Assembly: GCF_047663525.1 (NCBI RefSeq)
Contig: NC_092621.1
Location: 74,886,501 to 74,950,500, forward strand
Length of the DNA: 64,000 bases
Source: Anas platyrhynchos
Lineage: Eukaryota; Chordata; Aves; Anseriformes; Anatidae
Reading direction: 5' to 3'
Shown: positions 12,001-22,775 of the stretch, piece by piece
Layout: every line of letters starts with the position of its first letter
Numbering within the stretch: the first letter of the stretch is position 1
Position numbers and translations under genes: made by a program
The notes under the pieces: model-generated
The model's input: only the letters and a program-made list of their open reading frames with translations
Databases searched by the model: none
What the model was told of the DNA's origin: nothing

Positions 12001-14266
12001 CTTTGAGACCAGCCTGTTTGTAACAAAACAATGCAGGCTGGATTTCCAGCGTGCCATTCCTTAACAGCCTGGAGTTGGTGTTCTCATTAACACAGTCTGT
12101 GTGTGCATTTGTACGCAGCTGTTTGCCAGTCGCCTTGTTTAAACGGTGGGAAGTGCATACGGCCAAATCGATGTTATTGCCCCTCATCATGGACTGGACA
12201 TGATTGCTCTAGGTAAGTGTTGCTGAGCGCTCTCCCATGGCTATGCTGTTTGGCTCTTACTGAGCAGTAATTCTGAAGAATTGCAATTAATTTTGCAGCA
12301 GAGCATCTCTAGATCCTGTAAATCAGTGGTAATTGGACAACTCGCTCGTTATGGGCAGTCTGAAAAGACCTTAGAGACTGCTTTGCCAAGTGGTTGCCAA
12401 ACATACAGAAATCACAGGCAATGGTGCATTTATGTGTGAGCAAGCAGGCAAACCTGCAAGGTTTAGCCTTATTGTAATGCTGTAAATGGAGGTGTTTGCT
12501 GTGATGTAATACAGGATGTTCTTCAGGAAAGTCGGGTTGCCTGCTCTCTGCAAGCATTCAGTCTGAACTCTGTATGCCTCAGCTTGAAGGCTAGGGTCAT
12601 GCAACCAGCGTTACAAATGATAATTCTTCTTATGCTCAGTGTTGGGTGGTATCATTGTGTGGGGTAAAACGCAGTGCCTCTGAGTCAAGTCCCAGCTCAG
12701 ATTGCCTGACAGTGCCATCCCTGTGTCAGGAGCCACAAGGACTGGGCGTAGATCTTGTTCACGTATGCTGCCTTTTGCAGAATTTTACCCATGCTTGTGC
12801 TTTGGTTTGCTGATTCATGTCTAACAGGGCCAGCAGCGGAGGTCTTCAAACCAGGAGTTGCCATCACAATGCGAGGCAGCATTTAAAAGTCTTAATTGCA
12901 GCTTTGCTTTTTAAAGATGATTTGTGAAGTTGGGGCATTTGGCTTCCAGGGGAGTCTGAGCAGGACCTAGCTTACTTTTGGGAAGCTGCTTTGTTCCACA
13001 CTGCCATTAGGAGCCATTTACAGCCCTGGAGACGGAAGGCAGGAGGAATTGCAAGGGTGTTGTTGTGGTCAGGAATCAGATATAATAACACAACATGCAG
13101 CACAAGGTCTCTGCTCCCCACGTGGAAGATTATTGAGGGCCATGAAACACAAACTGGCAAAAATATCTGTACCTCAACTCCTCTCCAGCCGTGCCTGCCT
13201 GTCTCACTGATTTACCATTCATCTTAAGGCTCTGGATGAGCTACTTGCTTTAGCAATTGTGTTGTCCAAAATGAATAGTTTTCATTTGTGCTTATATATA
13301 TATATAAGCGAAGCAGCTTAAATTTACTGCCAACAAGCAGTATTTGACTGTAGGCTGAAAGTTACAGATCCAAAGTCTGATAATATTTCCATTTAGTATA
13401 TGAGGCAGGTGAGCCCAAATTCACTGGATTCATCTGCCAAAAATTCTAGAGTTTATCACTGACAATAACTTTCTGAGAGTTTCAGGCTGTTACCAAACTG
13501 GACTCCTCTTGTTATTATTTTTTTTCTCTGTGTGTGTGTGTGTTGTTTGGTTGGTTTTGGTTTGGTTTGTTTTTTTTTGTTGTTGTTGTCTGATTGTTTT
13601 TTTGTGGTGTGGTTGGTTGTTGGGTTTTCTTTGGTTTGGTTTTTGTTGTTTGTTTTTTTCGTGCAGGTCCACAGCTACCAGCAGCATTGTGAAACCCAAG
13701 AGAAGGTGGACCATTGGCCCTGTAGGCTTGTGGTCCAATAGCTCACCCCTTCAAGGGTTGTTTGAGAGGAGACTTCCCACACAGAACCGGAGGGGCTGAG
13801 GGAAGATGGCAGAAACAGGCAGTCGGATCTGTTCTGTGTTTTGTTAAACATTGGCCTCGCTCCCGGTGGCTCTTTACAGGGTAGGACACTGTGCTGAGGA
13901 CTCAGAAACTATACAGGCAGAACAGGAGTAGGTGCCACGATAGCAAAGATTCACTGTTGCTGGTTAACTAGGTGTGATTTACAAGGGGAAGTTGAAAGGG
14001 CCAAAAGCTTTTATCAGCATCCAGGAGTAGACGAGCTCCAAACCAGTCCATGATGAGTCACGGTTTACATTAGACATCATCTCCCTCCCTTTCCCTCTCT
14101 ATGTAGTGCCTTGAGCTACGGCCCTCTAATCCCTGGTGCAGTTTCAGACACCTTCACCACATGCCTCGCTGTTGATCTTCCTCTGCATGCTCACCGCAGC
14201 ACTGACATTGTTTTGTTTGTTTTGTTTTGACACAGGAAACGGAAGGCTGGATTCTATCCCTTTTAA
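1..14266 (+). CDS. SVEP1: SVEP1 (polydom), C-terminal part, partial at 5' end
   Basis: Secreted extracellular-matrix protein of sushi (CCP) and EGF repeats; in the known family it binds integrin alpha9beta1 and acts in lymphatic and vascular development. Coding exons read here: 1-11 (tail of an exon), 571-747, 2262-2432, 7232-7327, 9498-9593, 12119-12212 and 14236-14266. All internal junctions except the last are phase 1, and every exon has AG/GT borders. The order is two sushi domains, three EGF-like domains and a short basic tail ending KRKAGFYPF, matching the known C-terminal architecture of SVEP1. The gene starts outside the window. Introns hold CR1 and simple repeats. Identity rests on recognised motifs such as [17 protein letters not shown] and [12 protein letters not shown] and on domain order. 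Confidence 0.95.
571..747 (+). CDS. SVEP1: SVEP1 exon: sushi/CCP domain
   Basis: A 177-nt symmetric phase 1-1 exon encoding one sushi domain. It starts [13 protein letters not shown], with cysteines at the expected four positions and a Trp before the last Cys ([11 protein letters not shown]). The acceptor ends in CAG at 568-570 and the donor GTAAGT starts at 748. A CR1 LINE begins about 100 bases downstream in the intron. Confidence 0.93.
848..1544 (+). mobile_element. CR1 LINE, 3' part of ORF2 and 3' tail
   Basis: The translation shows the C-terminal part of CR1 ORF2, for example [20 protein letters not shown] and [14 protein letters not shown]. It is followed by the typical CR1 3' end (ATGATCTTGA..TCTCTTCCAACCTAG) and ATTCTGTGAT repeats at 1525-1544. 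The frame is broken by a TAG at 1207-1209 and by a small deletion near 1437, so the copy is dead and 5'-truncated. It lies in a SVEP1 intron in the same orientation as the gene. Confidence 0.95.
2262..2432 (+). CDS. SVEP1: SVEP1 exon: last sushi/CCP domain
   Basis: A 171-nt phase 1-1 exon encoding a sushi domain that starts [12 protein letters not shown] and ends [12 protein letters not shown]. It has four Cys and the conserved Trp, plus an N-glycosylation sequon (NGT) near the end. The acceptor is TTTAG and the donor GTAAGT. It is followed by EGF exons, as at the C-terminus of SVEP1. Confidence 0.93.
7232..7327 (+). CDS. SVEP1: SVEP1 exon: EGF-like domain 1 of the C-terminal three
   Basis: A 96-nt phase 1-1 exon, [13 protein letters not shown] to GWMGRLCEE, with the six-cysteine EGF pattern and the CxNGGxC and CxCPxGWxGxxC signatures. 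The acceptor is TTTTCAG and the donor GTATGT. Confidence 0.93.
8753..9078 (-). mobile_element. CR1 LINE fragment, 3' end, antisense to SVEP1
   Basis: Reverse-complement CR1: it begins with the inverted tail (ATCACAGAAATCATTGAATTGC, GGGTTGGAAGGGACCTCAAA), then the bird-typical CCATCCAGCCTGGCCTTGAGCACCTCCAGGGATGG segment and the CTGATT..TTCCCTCATCCTGTC part. It lies in a SVEP1 intron. The ends are approximate. Confidence 0.92.
9498..9593 (+). CDS. SVEP1: SVEP1 exon: EGF-like domain 2 of the C-terminal three
   Basis: A 96-nt phase 1-1 exon, [12 protein letters not shown] to [10 protein letters not shown], with six Cys in EGF spacing. It is the same length and phase as the neighbouring EGF exons, consistent with exon duplication. 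The donor is GTAAAA, slightly weak. Confidence 0.93.
11293..11380 (+). mobile_element. CR1 LINE 3' tail fragment
   Basis: About 90 bases of CR1 3' end (GGGGACTGTTAGTGTTAGG, GGTTGGACTCGATGATCTTG, TCTTCCAACCTAG) followed by ATTCTGTGATTCTGTGATTCTGT. It matches the ends of the copies at 1544 and 58652. Confidence 0.9.
12119..12212 (+). CDS. SVEP1: SVEP1 exon: EGF-like domain 3, penultimate coding exon
   Basis: A 94-nt exon, [13 protein letters not shown] to SWTGHDCS, ending in phase 2 rather than phase 1, so it joins the short terminal exon. The acceptor is GTACGCAG and the donor GTAAGT. Six EGF cysteines are present. Confidence 0.93.
13266..13315. repeat. Short TA dinucleotide run
   Basis: A short (TA)n tract, TATATATATATATA, near 13292-13308 within a SVEP1 intron; the flanks are ordinary sequence. 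Confidence 0.6.
13516..13663 (+). repeat. T/G-only low-complexity tract
   Basis: About 150 bases made almost only of T and G on the plus strand: TGTGTGTGTG, then TTGG, GGTTTT and TTGTTG motifs and T runs. It lies in the last SVEP1 intron, about 570 bases before the terminal exon. Open frames across it are composition artefacts. Confidence 0.85.
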
Positions 14267-14481
14267 CAGCAGAGCAGCAGTTTTACACTCAGAAACCTTT
14301 CTTCAACCTAGGTACCAGGGCTTGGAATCTAATGCAGTGTAAATCACATCCATCGCTTCCCTTCCCCCCAGCTCCCTTGTTTTGTATTTTTTTTTTTGTG
14401 ATATATTTTTTCTATACACTCCATTTTAAAAGAAATCCTCTGTATTTTCCATTTACAAAAGTATTATCAAATATATGCTGC

Positions 14482-14515
14482 TACACACACACCATACACA
14501 CATACACACATACCA
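14482..14515. repeat. CA/CACATA microsatellite
   Basis: ACACACACACACC followed by ATACACACATACACACATACC in the SVEP1 3'UTR. Confidence 0.8.
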
Positions 14516-16805
14516 AGGCAAAGATTCCTCCTGTCCGCTGAGGAAGGAGTTGTGTATGGCGAATGGTCCCTCCCATTTCTTACACACAGTAAGCTAATTA
14601 AAACGTACTATACTGCCAACCATGATTAAACAGAATAATGTGGCAATCGTCTGCTTATCACCTGCCAAGGCACATTGAAGTCCAGCAATCCAATAGTAAG
14701 GAGTAGTTACGTAAGGCTAACCAGGCAGCTAAACGTCGCGTCAGGCCTGTTTCTGAACTCAACGCTGATGTAAATTAGAGGTACATCTGATAAAGCCCGT
14801 ATTGTAAGCAGAGTTTCTGGTAGGCATAAGAACATGCTGTAATGTTCGTTATGTGACGCTAATGTCCTTGGAAAGAGACTTAATGGAAGGCATTGACGTG
14901 GATTTTACCTGAGCTTTGTCGGTAAAATAGTCAAAAATGTAAAAGAGATGAGAGAACATCATTTCGTCTGGAGAAAGGCAGGCAATGTCTAGGCAACAAC
15001 AGCCTCTGAGGCTTTTTGATTTACAGGCAGCTCAGGTTTCACTCGAGGGCTGGATAATCCAGGGTGCAGCAGTGGGCAGCGGTCAGACCGCCGAAACCAC
15101 CGCGTCCCACTTGGAAGGGGACTCAACACCCCCTGCCTGCAACCAGCACCCCTTTCCTGAGAAAACTACGCAGCACATGTCTAGCAGCTGCCTGAAGTTT
15201 GGCTAGCCCTGGAGGAGGGAGAGAAGGCACAGTAGTGTTTACAGGAGAAACTTTGCAATGTGCTTACAGCAGGGTGGTACTTGCATCACGCAGAACCCTC
15301 AGAGAACTGGAAAAGGCCTCTCTTGAACACACACACACGGGCAGGAATGCCCAGCTAGGGAAAAGAAATACTGAGAGCTCACATGCTGTCAGATTTCTCT
15401 TTTGCACACTGCCGATCCCATTGCATGTGAGAGCAGCGCGTACTTGAGCGCCGTCATTAAGTCGTGCTCTAATGAACCGCGGTGCCCAGGCTTACCCACG
15501 GTTCAGCAGTGTGGTGAAATTGTAAGGTGGAAATCACACACATGTGTTGAGGTCAAATGTTTGCTGATTGTCATCAGATCGCTGCAAGTCTGACCTGTGA
15601 AGGAAGATGTTAGAGTGAGAACCTGAGAATCATTTGTCAGAAGCTCAGTTTTTCCCCAGTAATGATAACAAAGCATGATTGGCAGCCAACACCACAAAAG
15701 AAGGAGTAAGAATATAAAAGAAAATAAATTTTGTTCTCTGCAGCATTACTGCTTAGTTACCCTCTGGATTATGAGTGTGCACACCCTGCCCCACCCTTTC
15801 CCCCTTTATGAATTTACCTTCCTTTTATGAATGCATGAGAGAAATGTGATATGACACAAAAATGAGCTAATAGTTACGGGAGTAGGCCACTAGAAAATAC
15901 TGACACATAACTGATGGCTGTTACGACCAAACAAGACCAAGACCGAAACAAGTGAACGTGAAAACCCCAGAGGAAACAAGTCAAGCTGTGAGCCAGGAAC
16001 AGCTTGCAGCCAGCTGGAAGAAAAGCAAATAGGTAAGGAAAAAGAGTTGTTAAGGGGATGAGCCAAATTTTTCTGTAGGTTCCTTCCCGGTGGGAGCTGC
16101 AGCCAGCTGAAGAGTCGTTCCAGCTCCTGCAAGCTTCTTTTTTCTCATGGATAACACGTAGCCACAATCTTCTGGCTCCCAGCTCGACAGCCATCAACGT
16201 TTACAACTCTGGTTCAAGGTGGTGTTTAATAAATGATACCCACGCTTCATCACATAGTCGCCACCACGTGTCGGCACTTACTTTCCTTGACCTTCTTGCT
16301 GCTGTGAACAGTGGATGAACGGGCGCCGCAGTGAGCAACGTGGCATACGTCAAGGGAAAGAGTGCCTCGGCCAGAAAAGCAGATCTTTATTTATGTCACT
16401 CTCATGTTTTTAAAAAGTCGATGGTCCCGTTTTCAGTGTGCTTCTCTGGTACGTGCCCTCACTGCCCTGGTGATCTCCGGAGCAAGACAGCTGTGGTTAG
16501 GAAGGTGCTCGGAGCTGGCAGGACATCACTGGAGACTTTGGGGGCCGAGGGTTGGCTTTTAGCACTGCAGCTTCACACTAGTGACTAGTACATGGAGTTT
16601 GGGGATATACTCAGTCAATACGTTTCATAAGCTGATGTGGTGGTAGGACAGAGTAGCTGAAACTATAGGCTGTTATATTAGTGCTGTTGATGATGCTTTG
16701 ATACTCGCTGGAACATTTTTCCCTTCCCCGTTCTGTGCTGTATTGTCATTTATGTCACTGCTTGTGTGTGTTAAACGACTTCTGTGTGATGCACTTTACA
16801 CTGTA

Positions 16806-16811
16806 AATAAA
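16806..16811 (+). terminator. SVEP1: SVEP1 poly(A) signal AATAAA
   Basis: AATAAA sits in CTGTAAATAAAGTTGC and is followed within about 25 bases by GT-rich sequence. It is the last good signal before intergenic DNA on the SVEP1 strand. Confidence 0.65.
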
Positions 16812-18347
16812 GTTGCACCCTGTTTAGTACCCATATAGAAGCAACATCGCTTTTTTATTTTCATAGCACCTAGCAACAAAAATGTGTAGCTACCCTTTTG
16901 AACCTGCTGGAAGATCACAAGCACTGTGGAAACAGAGCTCCACTCAGGGGAAAAGATGAAATAATTGCCAGTAATCTGAGATACGTGTGCTGGATTATCC
17001 CAGGTCCTGAGATTAAAATGCAGTTAGCAGGTGATTTTTCAGATCCCCTCTGCTGTTAGAGTGCATTCCGAAACCCGTAGGGGCTGAGCTTATCCTTGGC
17101 ACCAACAGATCCTACAAAACCTGCTCCACTCACTGCTGACTCCAGATGGAGATTCAGCTCGCGCCGTTCTGCACTGGCAGTGGAATTTTTAAAGCCATGG
17201 AGACTGAGAGGCGATTGAGGTAGAAAGTGTGCAATAACAGAAAGGAAACTGTGACTCCCACACCACACCTCCACACAATTATACGACATCGCAGTGAACA
17301 GATTAAGGGTGTGGGTTTTTTTGTTTTTTTTTCAGGTAAATTAGTAAGCCTTTCCATGCTTTGATAGATGGGTGTAGTAAGAGGAGATTTCGGAGTGTCC
17401 AAAGCAGAGCTTCAAAGCCTTCCCGTCACCCGCCAGCCCAGACGCAGGCATGAGGTTATGGAGAGTGCTGCGAATGAGGCCCTGAAATCTGATGTGCATC
17501 TGATAGGAAAGAGGCAAATCTACAAACAACATTAATCCCCCAAATACTGCTGATAATCCCAAGTGGGAACAGCAGTGGGCTGCCCTCGCGCGTGGGCTCT
17601 CAAGCCGTAGAAGCAGAGATCACAGCCCTAGGTAAAAGGAGGAGCGGTGGGAGCAGGGCCCTCGCCCTGCCCTGAAAGTCAAACAAGCTGAAAAGCTGGA
17701 GGGAGCTGCTGACACTTGTACCTCTCTGCAAAAGATGCTGCTCCTCACGGGGTGATGGATGTGGATCTGGGGTGCAGGATAGGCTGGGGATGGACCGGGG
17801 TCACCCCCTTGCCCTGCATGCGTGGCCTGGTGGAAAGGACACCCGGTTCTTCCCTGCGAGCACTGGGCTGTCACTTCATCTTCCCCTTTCATGGGAAAGA
17901 CGACCCTTTTTTTTCTCCACCAAAGCCCTGCCGATGAAAGCAGGTGAGATTTAAGCACGATTATCATCATTACTCAGGGCAGGCCTCCCTGCAGAGCCCC
18001 GAGGGGAGCCTAAATACCTTCAGACAGGGAGCGTTTTCCCATGGGGGAGCCCAGGGGCTCAGCTCCAGACCTGAGATAGCTTTTTTGGGGGCTGGATGAA
18101 AGCACGGGCAGGAACATGGCCTTGCCACCCCTGCTGCTCACCTCAGGAGTCCGGTTGGATTTTATTAAATAGCTGGGGTAACAATCTGGGGTTAGGGATA
18201 GACAGCTCATTAATTAATCCTGCTGGTAATGAGCAGGGAGGTGCTGGGAGCAGCTGCGGGAACAAATTACATAAAGGGAGGATGATCGTATTAAGGGGGG
18301 AAATGACGTGAAATTAAAGTTGGGAATGACAAGTCGGTGCTTCTTGA

Positions 18348-18377
18348 GAAAAATAAATAAATAAATAAATAAATAAA
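18348..18377. repeat. AAAT tetranucleotide microsatellite
   Basis: A run of about seven AAAT units, GAAAAATAAATAAATAAAT and onward. A second shorter AAAT/AAAAT cluster lies at 18495-18520. Confidence 0.85.
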
Positions 18378-21300
18378 TGACATAAAACGAATGTGCCCCA
18401 GGCGTGAGGGCAGGCCTCTGCTTTGAAGAAGCTGCTGCTTGCTTGCAAATGTGCATCTGCTGCCAAAGAAGACCCCCTAATGGAACAGGGTGGAAATAAA
18501 TAAAAATAAATAAATAAAAGTCAAAAAAGCCTTCAAAGGGAGCCAAAACCACTCTTCCACTTCCCGCCCGATTATTTTGCATGGAGGGGGTGATGGTGTC
18601 CAGCTGGCAGGCTCGGGGCACGCTGCTGTGGCTGAGCACCCCCCAGGCACCTGGGACAGGAGAGGTGATGGCTTTTTCACATCCTATGGAGGTGCTTTTC
18701 CCTTTTTTTTCTGCTTGCAAGGAGGGACTGAGGCTCCCCAGCTATGCTGCCAGGGCGGGAAGGGATGGTTTGCACAAGGTGTTCATGCTTGCCCCTTTTC
18801 AGCCCGATCCCTTTTGTTTTTCAGATGGCTTTTCCAGTCTGCCCAGCTCGCTGTCAGCCCTGCTCCCGCGCTCTAGGGCAGTGCCTCCCAGCTCAGCACC
18901 GCCTGCTGAGGTCCCGTCCACATCCTGCAGAGACTTGCCTCGAGGACAAGGGAGCTCCTGGCCAGCAGTGCTGCGGGGACAGGGTGCTGCAAGGCGCTCT
19001 CCCAAAAAGCTGCTGTTTGAGGAGAGGCCCCAGCCCCACGCAGGAATGCCCTGCCGGTGCATCCGGGCTGCATCTGCGCAGGGCTGGTCGCATTTCTGAA
19101 GGGCTTTTGCCCCTCCTGCAAGGGGAAAAAGCTTGCTGGCACTCCCTGTGAGCAGCAGCAGCATGTCAGGGCACGAGGAAATCTGCGGGCTGAGGAGTAG
19201 CTCCGCGTGCCGCCCAGCGGGGCTCCTCCTGGAGCCAAGGCGCCTGAGAAATAACCTGGCGCCTTGCTGGAACTGCCTCTGTCCCCCAGCCAAGCCACTC
19301 ATCCTCGGGAGGAAATGGTTTTGAATGGTTTTGAGAATGGTTTTTCCCCAGAAACTCATCATCAGGACTCAGGCTTGCTGTGAACCCCTCTGCCGGAGAA
19401 GGGCTTTGCTCGGGAACGCGCACAGAAGGAGCACACGCACTTCTCCAAAAATCCATTCAGCTCTAAAACAAGAGGGCCGGGGATTCACAGAACATGTTTT
19501 TCCTCATGCAAAGGCACTGCCTTGTTGTCTTGTGCTCGTACAAGCAGGGTAAGGTGACCCAGGCTTACAAAGGAATTTGGCGCTGAGGGAGGGATGAAGT
19601 GGTATTACTGCACCGGCCAGAAATATTCCGATAACTGCAGGAAAACACAGTGGTGATGCGGCTGTGGGTGACAGTGCCCTGTCTTGCACCATCAAGTTTC
19701 TTTAGAGTTAGAAGAAAACAAACCTTGTACAAAAGAGGAAGGGGCCAGCCTTTTCTTTAAATTACTTTCTTGGTAGCGAAACAGCAAGAAATAGAGGAGA
19801 ATATGGAGAACGGGAGGCAGGTGAGAAATATTCACCATCAGGGCTGCAACTTGGGGACCCAAGTGGAGTCCCCTGTCCCTGCCTGCAGGCACTCCTGGCC
19901 ACTGCTGGCATCAAGGCAGCGAGATCTCGGGGCCTCTTTGCTAGCCCAGCCTGGCCATTTCAGTGCCCAGGCCTTGGGTACAGAGCTGCCACCAGCCTTA
20001 CACCGCTCCTACAGCTTCCTTTTGAAACCTCTCCCTGTTTTCCAGCATCTTTCCAGGAGCTCCCAGAGATGGAGGAGCCAGAAACAGCTTTCTAGCAAGC
20101 TCACCTGCTCCCTATCCCTTTTTTAACACCCCTAGTGCCCCATGGAATGGAAAATCCCCGCTGGAGAAAACGTCAAAGAGCCTACACCAAGCAAAAACAC
20201 TGCCCTTCCCTGAGTCAGTCAGCAGCTCCTCTGTTCTTCATCTCCTTTCACTCGTTAACTTCCCCGTTTTGGGGTGGCTGTGCTTCAAGAGTCCTCCTCG
20301 GGGTCCCCATCCTGCTCACCCACACTTGAGCAGGATCTGGGGAAACAAAAAGCAAAAATCAGTTTAAAGCAAAAAAAATTAATAAATAAATAAATAAGCA
20401 AAAATCAAAAATTTAAAAAAAAAAAAAAAGCAAAAACAAAAAATAAGCAGAATTTGGGGAAACAAAAGGGATTATTTTCTGCAAAGAGGCTGACCTCTGT
20501 ACTCGGTGAGGACTCAAAGGGGGAAATGAGCCTAACCCTGTGCATTATGCGTTCTGGATTTTGCCTTGGAGACACCTAAACCTCAGACGGGCAGAGGGGA
20601 AGAAAAGCATTTTGTTAATGCCCAGGTACACGAGGCTGGCTTCCTGGGCTGCAAGCAAAGGAGTCTTCGGTGGTTTTGAAGCAACCAAAACGAGGATGTG
20701 GGAAAGAAAAGGGCAGCCTTATCTCCCGACAGGCCTGCGTTCTCCGGTGGGGGCTGCAGGCTCCTGGTGTATCTCACCGTGCCGCATTCACTGGCCGTGA
20801 CCTCCTCGCTGGGTGGAGCGTGGCACAGAAAGCCCTGAATAATTTAATATTGACCCAGCAGGGGAGGAAGCAAATAACTCACAGATTGTGATCGAGGCAG
20901 CTTTAGAGAAAAAGGAGACATCTCACTGCAGAGGAAAAATGTTGTCTGAGGCTGTGACTGCTGAGAAAACTGGACTTTGCTGCATGGTGTTGCTCCTGGA
21001 TGAGGTTTCCAGAGCCTGTGCATGGAGGTTTGTACCATGGCTTCTCATTAAAGAGAAAAAGTCCCCAGGAAATTGTCTAAAGAGGAATAAAACATAACGC
21101 TGGGCTTGTTTTGCTGAGTCAGAATGATGCAAGGGTGCTCGGAAGGAACAAACACTGGCTTTGAGTCACCTGATAAAATCGTGTACCTTGACTATCTCTC
21201 CAGTCTGCTGACAGTGAATGGCTTCAATGAGCAAAATCCTCGGTAGCCTGGCTGATCTTTCCTCGTAATGCACTTTGTTTGCACGTCCCCTGCTTTGCCC

Positions 21301-21396
21301 TGTGCCCTGTGCAGCACGCGGGCCCGGGATGGAGTCCTGCACAACTCACTGTGTGCAGGACTTCTCTAACAAAGACGACTGGTGTTGAGGAAGAAT

Positions 21397-21483
21397 AAAT
21401 CACAGATCACAGGACCACAGAACGGCTGGAAGGCACCTCTGGAGATCGCCTGCTCCAACCCCTGCTCAGGCAGGGACACCCAG
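21397..21483 (-). mobile_element. CR1 LINE 3' end, degraded
   Basis: Inverted CR1 tail: AATCACAGATCACAGGACCACAG, then GGCTGGAAGGCACCTCTGGAGATC and CTGCTCCAACCCCTGCTCAGGCAGGG. Divergent and short. Confidence 0.75.
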
Positions 21484-22635
21484 AGAGGAAACGTCCCTCT
21501 GGGAGGCTCCGCTGCAAGCCGTGTTTGTGCTTAAAGAGCAAAGGATGTAAAAAGGGCTTTTAAATTTGGTGAAATTTAAAGGGGGTAGACCTGGGGCAGA
21601 ACGTCCCATCCATACACACCCACTGCCTCCAACACATCCCCACTGAGCCTGCAGGGCTGCGGAGGGGGGCACGGCGCTCTGGCAGCTCCAAAAGCAGCTC
21701 CTGCACGGCTGGCAGAGTGCTGACAAGTGCTGGCTTATTGCTGGTGGCTGTGGGAAGCCCATTTATTCCACTTACTCCAGGAGGAGACTGGGAGATGCGG
21801 TGGCCTGCAACCCCAAAGTCAGTTTGGCAGTGGTTAAGTGGAGGAAAACAGCGGCTGAGTCATCTTTACTTATGACGTTGGACAAAATCTGGTCTCAAAC
21901 ATATTAAAAAATAAATAAAAAGCCTTGACTTTTCCGTTTTGGCTCCTTTGCCAAATTTTCCCAGAACCCCTCAGCCAGCTGCCCACCGGCCTCACTGTTA
22001 ACAGGAGCAAGCCTCCGGGTCCAGGAATCACAAAACACAACTGCAACAAGCAAAGTGAATCTGCAAAGGCATGCGAGCGCTGATGATTTGCCAAAACGTG
22101 CCCCAAAAGCAACATCCCAACCACTGCCCCTGCACCACTGGGTGTCTCAGCAGCCACTCTGGCAGAGACCAGCATGTGGTCCTGTGATGCTGGAAATGGG
22201 TTTTGCTTTTTTGAAATGGGAGATGGTGAGCAAAGCTGGGGAGCAACCAGAGAAGGGGGCCAGGCTCTCCAGTGAGTACTTCCTTACGGTCCCATGCCGT
22301 TCCTTCCCTTTTCCAGGAATAACCCACCCTGCCACACAACAAGCATGCTTGCTGTCTGAGAATGCTGATGGCGACCGGGCCTTTATTCCAGCACTAAAAG
22401 GAGCAGTGAGTCAGGAGAGCCCTTAACTTCGTTAAGAGCTTGAAGGACTCCAGAACTAATTTGCCTGTCTAGACCAGCGCAGTGTCTGGGTGCTGCCTCT
22501 CCTCTGTTGTTGCAGCATCTCTCGCAAATGTCGAAATTAGAGCATGGTTTTTCAAACTCAGAATTTCCTTTCTCTGTGTTGCATCACCAGCTCTCATTAT
22601 TTCATTTCTGCAGCTTTTTCTTCTCTTTTTTTTTG

Positions 22636-22659
22636 TTTTTTTTTTTTTTTTTTTTTTTT
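22636..22659. repeat. Poly-T tract
   Basis: 24 consecutive T after a short T run and a single G (22635). Confidence 0.85.
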
Positions 22660-22670
22660 GCACTGTCCAA

Positions 22671-22775
22671 ACACTTCTTGAGCTCTGGCAGCTCGGTGCT
22701 GTGACCATGTCCCTGGGGAGCCTGTCCCAGTGCCCGACCACCCTCTGGGTGCAGAACCTTTCCCTAGGTCTCTTC
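22671..22775 (-). mobile_element. CR1 LINE fragment
   Basis: TTGAGCTCTGGCAGCTCGGTGCTGTGACCATGTCCCTGGGGAGCCTGTCCCAGTGCCCGACCACCCTCTGGGTG-type sequence followed by AACCTTTCCCTA is a familiar antisense CR1 ORF2 segment. No tail is attached, so it is an internal fragment. Confidence 0.75.

Larger units (their letters stand above)
14236..16830 (+). other. SVEP1: SVEP1 terminal exon: 31 coding bases plus 3'UTR
   Basis: After acceptor CACAG the first base completes an Arg codon. The frame then reads KRKAGFYPF and stops at TAA 14264-14266, so only 31 bases are coding. The rest is about 2.6 kb of 3'UTR with CA-rich repeats near 14482-14515, up to an AATAAA at 16806-16811. Other AATAAA-like sites (around 15720) could give shorter forms. 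The 3'UTR end is inferred from the signal, not from a transcript. Confidence 0.8.

Noticed and set aside
13490-13799. Hydrophobic C/F/V-rich plus-strand frames and a Q/K/N/T-rich minus frame
   Set aside because: Translation of the T/G low-complexity tract.
18799-19362. 187-residue minus-strand frame in the SVEP1-TXN interval
   Set aside because: GC-rich patch with overlapping open frames on both strands; no recognised domain, no consistent splice signals.
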